Notes under the pieces: model-generated
The model's database searches: none
Told to the model about the DNA's origin: nothing
The model's input: only the letters and a program-made list of their open reading frames with translations
Position numbers and translations under genes: made by a program
Assembly (NCBI RefSeq): GCF_001429625.1
Contig: NZ_LMSU01000006.1
Coordinates: forward strand, 1 to 64,000
Direction: 5' to 3'
Length of the DNA: 64,000 bases
From: Nocardioides sp. Soil805
GTDB taxonomy: Bacteria > Actinomycetota > Actinomycetes > Propionibacteriales > Nocardioidaceae
In this document: positions 43,624-52,078 of the stretch, piece after piece
How the letters are laid out: each line of letters begins with the position of its first letter
How positions within the stretch are numbered: position 1 is the first letter of the stretch

Positions 43624-44783
43624 GTCGCGGGAGCCGCGGGTCCGGGCAGGGCGAAGTGCCGCGACAGCGGCCACACCAGCAGGATCAGCACCATCGGCAC
43701 GGCGAACCCGATGCGCAGGTTGTCGGCCCCCACGACACCGGTGAGGACCGCCCCGAGCAGGCCGCCGACGTAGTTGAACTGGTTGAACCGGCCGATCACC
43801 ACGTCGACCCGGGCCTGCCGCAGCGCCGGGTCGGTGACCCCGTCGCCGGCGATCCGGGCGGCCGCGGAGAAGGACAGCGGCGCGATCACCGCGGCGCCCA
43901 GCCCGAGGAGGGTGAAGCCCGCGACCGCCACCTGCCACGTGGGTGCGGCGACCACCAGCAGCAGGGCGAACGACGACACGAGCGTCCCGGCGCGCAGGAC
44001 GCGGACGGCACCGTGGCGGCGTACCAGCCCGTCGCCGGCGAGGCGCGCCACCAGCGACGCGACGAGGTAGGGGAAGGTCGCCAGCGCCAGCAGCGAGGTC
44101 GGGGTCGGGAAGGCGCGGTCGAGGTACGTCGGTCCCCAGGTCGCCGCCGCGGTGTCGACCATGTAGAAGAGCACCATCGCCAGGCCCACCATCACGATCG
44201 GTCGCCACGGCACGGCCACGTCGTGGCTGGCCGTGGAGATCCCCACCCGGCGCAGGTACGGCGCCGCGATCGCCAGCAGCGGCACCACCGCGACCACGCC
44301 CAGCGCGGTCACCGGCACCCCGGGTGTCGCCAGGGTGAGCCCGGCGCCGAGGATGCCGCCGAAGGTCCACGCGCCGTGCATGGACGGCAGGACCGGACGC
44401 CCGAGCGCGTGCTCGATCGCCACCGCCTGCATGTTGGTGCTGGCGTCCACGAGCCCGAGCGCCACGCCATACAGCGCGAGACCCAGCAGGAACACCGGCC
44501 ACACCTCGACCACGGTGAGCACCAGCGCCACCGCCATCACGGCGAAGCCCGTCCGCAGCAGGAGCGCGCTGTCGCGGCGCACTGCCAGCCGCTCTGCCAG
44601 CACCGAGCCGACACCGGCCAGCAGCACCACCATCAGCAGCAGGCCGGACAGGGCGAGCTCGTCGAGGTCCCAGCGCTCGGAGAAGAGCGGCAGGCGCGTC
44701 GTGGTGCTGATGAAGACGAAGCCCTGGCAGCCGAAGGCCAGCATCGCCGCGACCCGGCCGCGGGGCACGGCACCAGACGTCAT
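43599..44783 (-). CDS. MFS transporter
   Basis: 394 residues with twelve predicted membrane helices, including FGCQGFVFISTTTRLPLFSE near helix 1, the loop 2-3 signature LAERLAVRRDS, and a second set from about residue 190. It resembles the YbjJ-like/FucP-type MFS members of actinobacteria; the substrate cannot be inferred. CACGAT 6 nt upstream of the start suggests a leaderless transcript. The 3' end overlaps the MaoC gene tail on the other strand. Confidence 0.88.
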   Translation of the reverse strand: MTSGAVPRGRVAAMLAFGCQGFVFISTTTRLPLFSERWDLDELALSGLLLMVVLLAGVGSVLAERLAVRRDSALLLRTGFAVMAVALVLTVVEVWPVFLLGLALYGVALGLVDASTNMQAVAIEHALGRPVLPSMHGAWTFGGILGAGLTLATPGVPVTALGVVAVVPLLAIAAPYLRRVGISTASHDVAVPWRPIVMVGLAMVLFYMVDTAAATWGPTYLDRAFPTPTSLLALATFPYLVASLVARLAGDGLVRRHGAVRVLRAGTLVSSFALLLVVAAPTWQVAVAGFTLLGLGAAVIAPLSFSAAARIAGDGVTDPALRQARVDVVIGRFNQFNYVGGLLGAVLTGVVGADNLRIGFAVPMVLILLVWPLSRHFALPGPAAPATQTGTSAQ

Positions 44784-44818
44784 GGGCGCATCGTGGCACG
44801 CCCGGGGCCCCCGGATGC

Positions 44819-44824
44819 CAGACT
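44819..44824 (+). promoter_or_regulatory. -10 hexamer CAGACT before the histidine phosphatase
   Basis: CAGACT lies 6 nt before ATG 44831, with no ribosome-binding site; leaderless pattern. Confidence 0.45.
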
Positions 44825-44830
44825 CGGCGC

Positions 44831-45409
44831 ATGAACGCCCACACCGCCTCGACGCAGGAGCTCTGGATCGTCCGCCACGGCGAGACGGAGTGGAGCCGCG
44901 ACGGACGGCACACGTCCACCACGGACCTGCCCCTCACCGAGCACGGCGTCCAGGTGGCCCGCGACCTCGCGCCCCGGCTCGCGGAGGTCGACTTCGACCT
45001 CGTCCTCGCCAGCCCGCGCCAGCGTGCCCGGACCACCGCCGAGCTGGTCGGGCGTCCCGGTGCGGAGGTGGACGAGGACCTCGTGGAGTGGGCGTACGGC
45101 GACTACGAGGGCGTCACGACCGCCACCATCCGCGAGACCGTCCCCGGGTGGAGCGTCTGGACGCACCCGACCCCCGGCGGTGAGACCGCCCAGGAGGTGT
45201 CCGACCGGCTCGACCGGGTGGTCGCCCGCGCCCGCGAGCACCAGGGGCGCACGCTGGTCTTCGGCCACGGTCACGCCCTGCGCGCCCTCACGGCACGCTG
45301 GCTGGACCTGCCGGTCGAGTCCGGTCGCCACTTCCGCCTCGACACCTCGACCCTGTCGGTACTGGGCTGGGAGCGGGAGTCGCCGGTCCTGCTGCGCTGG
45401 AACTCTTGA
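44831..45409 (+). CDS. histidine phosphatase (phosphoglycerate mutase superfamily)
   Basis: 192 residues. The catalytic RHGETEW (residues 15-21; phospho-His) is followed by a paired LASPRQRARTTA arginine loop, the Glu of VEWAYGDYEG and the second His in FGHGHALR near residue 142. It removes phosphate from a small metabolite or phosphosugar; the GYDYEG-type sequence is common in the broad-specificity SixA/PhoE-like bacterial members. The next gene may be coupled (TTGA overlap), so both could be one unit. Confidence 0.88.
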   Translation: MNAHTASTQELWIVRHGETEWSRDGRHTSTTDLPLTEHGVQVARDLAPRLAEVDFDLVLASPRQRARTTAELVGRPGAEVDEDLVEWAYGDYEGVTTATIRETVPGWSVWTHPTPGGETAQEVSDRLDRVVARAREHQGRTLVFGHGHALRALTARWLDLPVESGRHFRLDTSTLSVLGWERESPVLLRWNS

Positions 45410-45441
45410 CGGGTCCGGCGCCCCGCCGCCACCGTGGAGCA

Positions 45442-46089
45442 ATGCTCGCGCCGGGATGCCCCCGCTGCCCGCGGCCCGTCGTGCTCGACGGTCCCGGCTG
45501 GGCCTGCCGCGACCACGGCCCGGTGGTCCCGCTCTGGCGCCCGGCCGAGGCGTCGTACGACGCGTTCGTCGCCCACCTCGAGCGCGCCGACGGGTTCCCG
45601 ACCCTGCTGCCCTGGCCGCTCGGCCCGGGGTGGCACGTCAGCAGCTTCGGCGTGGTCGCCGCGGAGGGCGGGGGCGTGCTGGCGACCGTGACGGCCGTCT
45701 CCGGCACCACGCTGCTCGACGGGCCCGTCGACGTCGTGGTCGTCAGCGAGGAGCCCGGCACCGGGATCGGCACCCGGGTCGCCCGCCTGCCGGGTGACAC
45801 CCCGAGCGACCCCGGCGCGGAGCCGCCGGTCACCAAGGTCCGCGTCGAGCAGGTGTCGGTGCCGATGTGGTCGGTGTCGACCAGCGCCGCCCCGGGCGGC
45901 GGCAGCACGGACGTCGAGCTGGACCGCTCCGTGCTGGTCGGGGAGGAGTCCGGGCGGTGGCTGTGGCTGCTGATCCGCCCGGCCTCGGCGATGCTGCTGC
46001 TGCGCGACGAGTGGATCCTGCGCGACGCCACGTCGATCGGTCCCTCGCTGGTGGAGGTGCCGTTCGGGGGTCCCGACCCCGGCTGGTGA
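45442..46089 (+). CDS. DUF6758-like zinc-ribbon protein
   Basis: 215 residues from ATG 45442; TTG 45406 overlaps the previous stop and is a possible alternative adding 12 residues. The N-terminus has CPRC...ACRDH, a small zinc-binding knuckle, then FPTLLPWPLGPGWHVS and a long beta-rich core with repeated VVVSEEPGTGIG-type strands. This looks like the actinobacterial family annotated DUF6758. Function unknown. It precedes the PHP gene in the same orientation, a pairing I recall in other actinobacteria. Confidence 0.72.
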   Translation: MLAPGCPRCPRPVVLDGPGWACRDHGPVVPLWRPAEASYDAFVAHLERADGFPTLLPWPLGPGWHVSSFGVVAAEGGGVLATVTAVSGTTLLDGPVDVVVVSEEPGTGIGTRVARLPGDTPSDPGAEPPVTKVRVEQVSVPMWSVSTSAAPGGGSTDVELDRSVLVGEESGRWLWLLIRPASAMLLLRDEWILRDATSIGPSLVEVPFGGPDPGW

Positions 46090-46125
46090 GCCCTCGGCGA
46101 TCCGTGCCGCACGCCCGGGCGGTGC

Positions 46126-46131
46126 CAGACT
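46126..46131 (+). promoter_or_regulatory. -10 hexamer CAGACT before the PHP gene
   Basis: CAGACT lies 6 nt before GTG 46138, with only GGGCCG between; leaderless pattern. Confidence 0.45.
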
Positions 46132-46137
46132 GGGCCG

Positions 46138-47010
46138 GTGCGCATCGACCTCCACACGCATTCCTCGGTCAGCGACGGCACGGACCCGCCGGCCGTCCTG
46201 GTCCGCCGGGCGCACGAGGCCGGCCTGGACGTCGTCGCGCTCACCGACCACGACACCGCGGACAGCTGGGCCGAGGCCGAGCGGGCCGCCGCGGAGGTCG
46301 GCATCACCCTCGTCCGGGGGATGGAGATCAGCACCCGACTGGGCCACGCGAGCGTGCACCTGCTGGCCTACCTCCCCGACCCGACGTACCCGCCGCTGGC
46401 CCGGGCGCTGGCCGACATCCTCGACGGCCGCAACGACCGGGTGCCGGCGATCTGCGCCAAGCTGCGCTCGCTCGGGGTCGAGATCACCGAGGACGACGTA
46501 CGCCGCCGGGCCGGCGACGCCGCGGCCACCGGCCGCCCGCACGTGGCCGACGCGATGATCGCCCGTGGCGTCGTGGCCAGCCGTGAGGAGGCGTTCGCGA
46601 CCTGGCTCAACCCCGGCCGGCCCGCCTACGTCGACCGGTACGCCGTCCCCCTCGAGGAGGCCGTCGCCCTGGTGGCGGGCGCCGGCGGGGCCAGCGTCGT
46701 GGCGCACCCGTGGGGCCGGTCCCGTGTGCTCACCCCCGACCACCTCGAACGCCTCGCGGGCCTCGGCCTGGCGGGCATCGAGGTCGACCACCAGGACCAC
46801 CCGGCGTCGGTCCGCGAGCAGCTCCGAGGCCTGGCCGAGGACCTCGACCTCGTCGCCACGGGCTCCAGCGACCACCACGGCCTCGGCAAGGTCGACCACG
46901 ACCTCGGCTGCAACACCACGCCGCCCGAGCAGCTCGAGCGCCTCCTCCAGCGGGCGGGCGACGCCGCGTCCGCGAGCGGCCGGACGACCCCGGCCCTGCT
47001 CGTGCCCTGA
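46138..47010 (+). CDS. PHP-domain metal-dependent phosphoesterase
   Basis: 290 residues from GTG 46138. The four PHP metal-binding motifs are present: DLHTHS (residues 4-9), TDHDT (36-40), the RPH segment near 134 and HPWG/SDHHG near 181-246. This corresponds to the YciV/TrpH type, which cleaves 3',5'-nucleoside bisphosphates or short RNA ends with metal ions. The genome context (DUF6758-like gene before it) matches other actinobacteria. No polymerase partner is present, so it is a stand-alone PHP enzyme. Confidence 0.88.
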   Translation: MRIDLHTHSSVSDGTDPPAVLVRRAHEAGLDVVALTDHDTADSWAEAERAAAEVGITLVRGMEISTRLGHASVHLLAYLPDPTYPPLARALADILDGRNDRVPAICAKLRSLGVEITEDDVRRRAGDAAATGRPHVADAMIARGVVASREEAFATWLNPGRPAYVDRYAVPLEEAVALVAGAGGASVVAHPWGRSRVLTPDHLERLAGLGLAGIEVDHQDHPASVREQLRGLAEDLDLVATGSSDHHGLGKVDHDLGCNTTPPEQLERLLQRAGDAASASGRTTPALLVP

Positions 47011-47034
47011 CGCGAGCGCCCGCTCCCGAGCGCC

Positions 47035-47835
47035 CTACTTGCGCCCGATCGACTGGAAGCGCTGCAGCACCCCGGTCGGCACGGCCCGGGTGAGGGCCAC
47101 GACCGCCTTGTACTGCGCACCCGGCACCGAGAACACCCGGCCCTTCGCGTGGTCGGCGAGCGCCTTCTCCACCAGGAACCCGGCGTCGAGCCACATGAAG
47201 CTGTCGCCGCGGGTCACCTGCATCCGCTCGTGGAACTCGGTCTTGGTGAAGCCCGGGCACAGCGCGGTGACCGTCACCCCGGCGCCGCGGTACTCGTGGG
47301 CGGCCCACTCGCTGAAGCTGTTGACCCAGGCCTTGGCGGCCGAGTAGCTGCCGCGGGGCAGGAAGGCCGCCACCGAGGAGACGTTGATGATGCCGCCGTG
47401 GCCGCGTTCGGTCATCGCGCCCAGCGCCGCGTGGGAGAGCCGGAGCACCGCGGTGACCAGCACCTGGAGCATCGCGACCTCGTCGTCCACGGGGTTGTCG
47501 AGGAAGCGCTTCTTGAGCCCGAAGCCGGCGTTGTTGACCAGCAGGTCGACCGGGCGCTCCCGGTCGGCGACCCGCTCCTCGACCCGTGCCAGGTCGGCGG
47601 GGTCGACAAGGTCCGCGCGCAGGACCTCCACCTCGACGCCGTCGGAGGAGCGGATCGCGGCGGCGACCGACCCGAGGCGGGCCTCGTCGCGGGCCACCAG
47701 CACCAGGTCGTGGCCGCTCCGGGCCAGCTGCCGGGCGAACTCCAGGCCGATGCCGGCGGTGGCACCCGTCACGAGCGCGGTGGGGCGGGACACGGGTCGC
47801 GGGCCGGTGGCGGAGGTCTCGGGGGTGGAGTTCAT
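47035..47835 (-). CDS. short-chain dehydrogenase/reductase
   Basis: 266 residues from ATG 47835. Rossmann motif GATAGIG (near residue 24), NNAG, the catalytic Ser in VSSVAAF, and YSAAK (Tyr and Lys), with LCPGFTKTEFHER after it. A classical SDR, probably NADP-dependent because of the Arg-containing ARDEARLG after strand 2. Substrate unknown. It is transcribed convergently to the PHP gene and divergently from the ParA-like gene. Confidence 0.9.
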   Translation of the reverse strand: MNSTPETSATGPRPVSRPTALVTGATAGIGLEFARQLARSGHDLVLVARDEARLGSVAAAIRSSDGVEVEVLRADLVDPADLARVEERVADRERPVDLLVNNAGFGLKKRFLDNPVDDEVAMLQVLVTAVLRLSHAALGAMTERGHGGIINVSSVAAFLPRGSYSAAKAWVNSFSEWAAHEYRGAGVTVTALCPGFTKTEFHERMQVTRGDSFMWLDAGFLVEKALADHAKGRVFSVPGAQYKAVVALTRAVPTGVLQRFQSIGRK

Positions 47836-47895
47836 GCGTCCAGCATCACGGTGTCGCGACGCCAGGGGCAACCGGGTCGGGCATGATGGGCGACG

Positions 47896-48732
47896 ATGAC
47901 CACCACACTCGCGATCGCCAACCAGAAGGGTGGCGTCGCCAAGACCACGTCCGTCGCCTCGATCGGCGCCGCGCTCGCCGAGCAGGGCCACTCGGTGCTG
48001 CTGGTCGACCTCGATCCCCAGGCGTGCCTGACGTTCTCCCTGGGCATCGACCCCGAGGACCTGGACATCTCGGTCCACCACGTGCTCACCAAGGGCGTCG
48101 ATCCCTCCGAGGTCATCCTCGAGACCGAGGACGGCGTCGACCTCCTGCCGGCCACGATCGAGCTCGCCCGCGCCGAGGCCGACCTGCTCACCCGCACCGG
48201 CCGCGAGCACGTCATCCGGGGCGTCGTCGAGCAGCTCGCCGAGGACGAGGCGGGCTACGACTGGATCCTGCTCGACTGCCCGCCCTCGCTGGGCGTGCTG
48301 ACGGTGGCCGCCCTGACTGCCGCCGACGGCGTCCTGATCCCGCTCCAGTGCGAGACGCTGTCGCACCGCGGTGTCGGCCAGCTGCTCGACACGGTCCACG
48401 ACGTGCGCCGCTTCACCAACCGCGGCCTCGAGGTCTGGGGCGTGCTGCCGACGTTGTACGACGGTCGCACCAACCATGCCCGCACCGTCCTGGAGACCAT
48501 CAGCGAGACCTACGACCTCGAGGTCGTCGAGCCGCCGATCCCCAAGACGATCAAGTTCGCCGAGGCGCCGGCCGCGGGTCGCTCCATCCTGTCGACCAGC
48601 CGCAGCAACAAGGGGGCGCAGGCCTACCGCGAGGTGGCCGCCAACCTGGTGCTCCGCTCGCAGCGGCCCAAGGCCAAGAAGTCCCGGGCCACGAAGTCGA
48701 AGGCGAAGGCCGCCGGCCGGGGCGGGGCCTGA
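47896..48732 (+). CDS. ParA-family ATPase (orphan)
   Basis: 278 residues with deviant Walker A KGGVAKTT (11-18), the DLDPQACLTFSLG signature and LLDCPPSLG. This is a ParA/Soj-type ATPase of plasmid/chromosome partition and cargo positioning. No parB or parS partner is adjacent, so it may position another structure. The position beside an L,D-transpeptidase and rhlE resembles Rv3213c in mycobacteria. A Lys/Arg-rich tail (about 258-278) may contact DNA or membrane. CATGAT 8 nt upstream may be its -10. Confidence 0.9.
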   Translation: MTTTLAIANQKGGVAKTTSVASIGAALAEQGHSVLLVDLDPQACLTFSLGIDPEDLDISVHHVLTKGVDPSEVILETEDGVDLLPATIELARAEADLLTRTGREHVIRGVVEQLAEDEAGYDWILLDCPPSLGVLTVAALTAADGVLIPLQCETLSHRGVGQLLDTVHDVRRFTNRGLEVWGVLPTLYDGRTNHARTVLETISETYDLEVVEPPIPKTIKFAEAPAAGRSILSTSRSNKGAQAYREVAANLVLRSQRPKAKKSRATKSKAKAAGRGGA

Positions 48733-48736
48733 TCCC

Positions 48737-49387
48737 GTGAGCCACCACCGGTCCGCCCGTCCGCGCTACGGCCGGATCGTGCTGGCCGTGGCCTCCTGCG
48801 TCGTCACGGCGGTGTCGGTGCTCGGGGGAGTGGGCCTGCTGCCGGTGGAGGGCGAGTCCGCGGTGGCCTCCGACGCCCCCGACCCGGGGCCGGTGGGGGA
48901 GACCGCCGTGCTGAGCGGGTCCACCACGACGCCCCCGGCTCCCGTCCCGACCACCCCCACCCCGACCGAGACCGCACCGGACCCCCTCGCGGTCCCTGCC
49001 GACTCGGGCACCGGGCGCCGGGTGGTGTTCAGCGAGGAGGCCCAGCGGGTCTGGCTGCTCGACGCCGACGAGGCGGTGCGGCGTACGTATCTCGTGAGCG
49101 GGAGCGTCACCGACAACCTCCGGCCGGGCAGCTATGAGGTCTGGTCGCGCTCGCGCTGGGCCGTCGGCATCGACGACTCGGGCGTCATGGAGTACTTCGT
49201 CCGCTTCGCCCACGGGCAGCGCGCCGCCATCGGCTTCCACTCCATCCCCACCAAGCTCGGTGAGCCCCTCCAGACCCGTGCGCAGCTCGGGACCCCCCAG
49301 TCCCACGGGTGCATCCGGCAGGCGATCCCGGACGCCGTGGCGATGTGGCGCTTCGCCGCCGCCGGCACCACCGTTGTCGTCGTCTGA
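48737..49387 (+). CDS. L,D-transpeptidase-like (YkuD) protein
   Basis: 216 residues from GTG 48737, 4 nt after the parA-like stop. A membrane or signal segment (about 14-36), a Pro/Thr linker (about 60-90), then a compact YkuD domain with VFSEEAQRVWLL and the catalytic HGCIR (Cys192). These enzymes make 3-3 peptidoglycan crosslinks or anchor proteins. The usual HXX14-17-[S/T]HGChN signature is read as HSIPTK...SHGC. Coupling to a ParA-like ATPase hints at spatially controlled wall synthesis, which is inference. Confidence 0.82.
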   Translation: MSHHRSARPRYGRIVLAVASCVVTAVSVLGGVGLLPVEGESAVASDAPDPGPVGETAVLSGSTTTPPAPVPTTPTPTETAPDPLAVPADSGTGRRVVFSEEAQRVWLLDADEAVRRTYLVSGSVTDNLRPGSYEVWSRSRWAVGIDDSGVMEYFVRFAHGQRAAIGFHSIPTKLGEPLQTRAQLGTPQSHGCIRQAIPDAVAMWRFAAAGTTVVVV

Positions 49388-49437
49388 CCCACCCGTGGTA
49401 TCGGACGCCGATTTGGCGCCACGCCGAGGGCATTGCC

Positions 49438-49443
49438 TAGGGT
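49438..49443 (+). promoter_or_regulatory. -10 hexamer TAGGGT before the exported EEP gene
   Basis: TAGGGT lies 6 nt before ATG 49450; leaderless pattern with no ribosome-binding site. Confidence 0.5.
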
Positions 49444-49449
49444 GCCCGG

Positions 49450-50310
49450 ATGCCCCCGACGACCAAGACCTTCCTCGCCGCCGGCGTGCTGGCCCTCGGA
49501 CTGGGCTCCGCCCCGGCCGTCACGAGCGGCCCGGCCCACGCCGACACCCCCTCCACCAGCACGACGACCACGACGTCGACCAGCACGTCGACCACCGACA
49601 GCCGCCCCCGCAACGGGTACGGCGTCCGGATCACCACCTTCAACATCCTCAGCTCCGCGATGGCCCGAGGCGGCATCGACCGCGCCGGTCGTGCGGCGCG
49701 CTGGGTGCAGAAGGAGGAAGCCACGGTCGCCGCGTTCCAGGAGGTGGCCAAGGACCAGCTGCGGCACATGCAGAAGGCGCTGCCCGGCTACAACTTCTTC
49801 CCACGCCGCACGCTCGGCACCCGCGGCTCGGCCATCCAGATCGCCTTCAAGACCTCCGAGGTCAAGGTCATGGAGACCGGCCACGTCATGCGGCCGTTCC
49901 TCGGCTGGCAGCGCCCGATCCCCTACATGCGCCTGCGTGACCGCGACACCGGCCGCGGCTTCTGGGTGATGGCGATCCACAACGCCCCCGGCACCCACGA
50001 GACCGAGCGCGACGTCTCCACCCGCAAGGAGATCGCGAAGATCAAGCAGATGCTCGGCAAGGACCGTCCCGTCTTCGTGATCGGCGACGTCAACGAGCGC
50101 TCGGAGTTCTGCTCCCAGGTCGCCCGCGCCACGCCGCTGGTGTCCATGAACGGCGGCACCGCCAAGAGGCCGTGCCCCGTGCCCCGCTTCGGTGGGCCGG
50201 ACTGGATGCTCGGCACGGGCGCGGAGTTCTCCGGCTTCGAGAAGGTCTACAACGGCATCAGCGACCACCCGGCGCTCACCGCCCGGGCCTGGGTGCCGTC
50301 CAAGAGCTGA
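49450..50310 (+). CDS. secreted endonuclease/exonuclease/phosphatase-family protein
   Basis: 286 residues: signal peptide (residues 1-31, cut near AHA), a Ser/Thr-rich linker (about 35-52), then the EEP fold with FNILSS, QEVA (metal Glu), AIHNAP, IGDVNE, PDWMLG and SDHP (Asp-His). It is closely related to the C-terminal half of the RCC1 fusion at 26871, sharing IHNAP, the following EIAKIK helix and PVFVIGDVNE. Extracellular nuclease or phosphodiesterase is the likely activity; substrate unknown. Confidence 0.88.
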   Translation: MPPTTKTFLAAGVLALGLGSAPAVTSGPAHADTPSTSTTTTTSTSTSTTDSRPRNGYGVRITTFNILSSAMARGGIDRAGRAARWVQKEEATVAAFQEVAKDQLRHMQKALPGYNFFPRRTLGTRGSAIQIAFKTSEVKVMETGHVMRPFLGWQRPIPYMRLRDRDTGRGFWVMAIHNAPGTHETERDVSTRKEIAKIKQMLGKDRPVFVIGDVNERSEFCSQVARATPLVSMNGGTAKRPCPVPRFGGPDWMLGTGAEFSGFEKVYNGISDHPALTARAWVPSKS

Positions 50311-50337
50311 CCGCGAGGCGGCGTACGACGCAACGAC

Positions 50338-50373
50338 ACGAAGACCCGGTGCCAGCAGGCACCGGGTCTTCGT
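50338..50373. terminator. 16-bp bidirectional hairpin
   Basis: ACGAAGACCCGGTGCC pairs perfectly with GGCACCGGGTCTTCGT around AGCA, between the convergent EEP and rhlE genes. Confidence 0.85.
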
Positions 50374-50399
50374 CGTGTCAGGGGAGCGTCAGGGGAGCG

Positions 50400-51875
50400 T
50401 CACTCCGAGGCGGGGCCCGAGGCCGCGGTGGCCGAGCCGCCCGAGCGGGTGCGCCGGCGACGGTTGCGGTTGCGGCTCGCACCCTCGGCGGCGGGCTTGT
50501 CACCGACCGCGTCGCTCGCCGGGCCGGACGCGGTCGAGGCTGCGCCGCCCTCGACCGGGGCGCCACTGCGCGTGCGGCTGCGCGAGCGGTTGCGCTCGCG
50601 CGGGGCGCGGTCGCGGTCGCCGGACGGCGCGCGGTCCTCGCGCGGCTTGCGCTCGACGGGGGCGGCGTCGACGATGCGGCCCCTGGTGCCGACCGGGATG
50701 CCCTGGTCGTGGAAGAGGTGCTCGGAGGTGGAGTAGGTCTCCGTCGGCTCGGGGAACGGCAGGTCGAGCGTCTTGTTGATCATCTTCCAGCGCGCGATGT
50801 CGGGCCAGTCGACCAGCGTGATCGCCGTACCGGTGGCCCCGGCGCGACCGGTGCGACCGATGCGGTGCACGTAGGTCTTGTCGTCCTCGGGGCAGGTGTA
50901 GTTGACGACGTGCGAGACGCCGCGGACGTCGATGCCGCGGGCGGCGACGTCGGTGCACACGAGCACCTTGAGCTTGTCCTCGCGGAACTTGGCGAGCGCC
51001 TTCTCGCGGGCGATCTGCGCCATGTCGCCGTGCAACGGGGCGGCCGCGAAGCCGCGCTCGGCGAGGTCGTCGGCGATCCGCTGGGCCTGACGCTTGGTGC
51101 GGGTGAAGACGATCATCTTCTCCGCGTCGTCGGCCTGCAGGACGCGGCCGATGATCTCCGGCTTGTCGAGGTCGTGGGCGAGGTAGATGAACTGCGCCGT
51201 GGCGGGCACGGTCGCGTTCTCGTACGACGACTCGGCGCGGATGTTCATGGGGTGCCGCATGTGCGTGCGGGCCAGGGCCACGATGGCGGCCGGCATGGTG
51301 GCCGAGAACAGCATCGTCTGCCGCGTCTCGGGCGTCATGCTCAGCAGCCGCTCCACGTCGGGGAGGAAGCCGAGGTCGAGCATCTCGTCGGCCTCGTCGA
51401 GCACGAGCGCGTGCACGTGCGAGAGGTCCAGGGCGCGGCGGTTGGCCAGGTCGATGAGGCGACCGGGGGTGCCGACCACGATGTCGACGCCGGCGGCCAG
51501 GGTGTCGAGCTGGGTGTCGTAGCCGACGCCGCCGTAGACGGTCAGCACGCGCAGGCCGAGGTCGGCGCTGGCCAGGTGCAGGTCGTTGGAGACCTGGAGC
51601 GCCAGCTCGCGGGTCGGGGCGACGATGAGGGCCTGCGGCTTGCCCTGCGGCAGGTCGGCGTACGCCGGGTCGGTGGTCGTGACGCTGCGCTGCAGCACCG
51701 GGATGCCGAAGGCGAGGGTCTTGCCGGTGCCCGTGCGGGCCTGGCCGATCAGGTCGGTGCCCATCAGGGCGACCGAGAGGGTCATCTCCTGGATGGCGAA
51801 GGGGGTGGTGATGCCGGCGCGCTCCAGCGCGTCGCAGATCTCGGGCAGCACGCCGAGCTCGCGGAAGGTGGTCAT
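50400..51875 (-). CDS. rhlE: DEAD-box RNA helicase, RhlE type
   Basis: 491 residues from ATG 51875 (an upstream extension in frame is not supported). Q motif around FAIQE, Walker A ARTGTGKT (46-53), DEAD (160-163), SAT (191-193), and the C-terminal HRIGRTGRAG; the last about 85 residues are Arg/Asp-rich (RDRAPRERNRSRSRTRSGAP), a typical RNA-binding tail. It remodels RNA in ribosome assembly or decay. Position between the ParA and ferritin-fold genes corresponds to Rv3211. No obvious autoregulatory structure upstream. Confidence 0.95.
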   Translation of the reverse strand: MTTFRELGVLPEICDALERAGITTPFAIQEMTLSVALMGTDLIGQARTGTGKTLAFGIPVLQRSVTTTDPAYADLPQGKPQALIVAPTRELALQVSNDLHLASADLGLRVLTVYGGVGYDTQLDTLAAGVDIVVGTPGRLIDLANRRALDLSHVHALVLDEADEMLDLGFLPDVERLLSMTPETRQTMLFSATMPAAIVALARTHMRHPMNIRAESSYENATVPATAQFIYLAHDLDKPEIIGRVLQADDAEKMIVFTRTKRQAQRIADDLAERGFAAAPLHGDMAQIAREKALAKFREDKLKVLVCTDVAARGIDVRGVSHVVNYTCPEDDKTYVHRIGRTGRAGATGTAITLVDWPDIARWKMINKTLDLPFPEPTETYSTSEHLFHDQGIPVGTRGRIVDAAPVERKPREDRAPSGDRDRAPRERNRSRSRTRSGAPVEGGAASTASGPASDAVGDKPAAEGASRNRNRRRRTRSGGSATAASGPASE

Positions 51876-52066
51876 GCGGGTTCGCTTTCGTCGATTCGAG
51901 TCCGTGGGAGCGGCGGACCGAAGAGGCAAGCCTGCCGCGCACATGCGTCGGCGCCGGGAGAGACCGGGTCGGTCCACCGGGTGGTCGGAGGGCTGCTGCT
52001 CTGCGTGGTGCGAGGACGGCGGCACTCGGGCTCCGGCGTGGCGCTCGATGCGGTCACTGTATCCCC

Positions 52067-52072
52067 TAGGGT
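52067..52072 (+). promoter_or_regulatory. -10 hexamer TAGGGT before the ferritin-fold gene
   Basis: TAGGGT lies 6 nt before ATG 52079; leaderless pattern with no ribosome-binding site. Confidence 0.5.
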
Positions 52073-52078
52073 GCGGAC

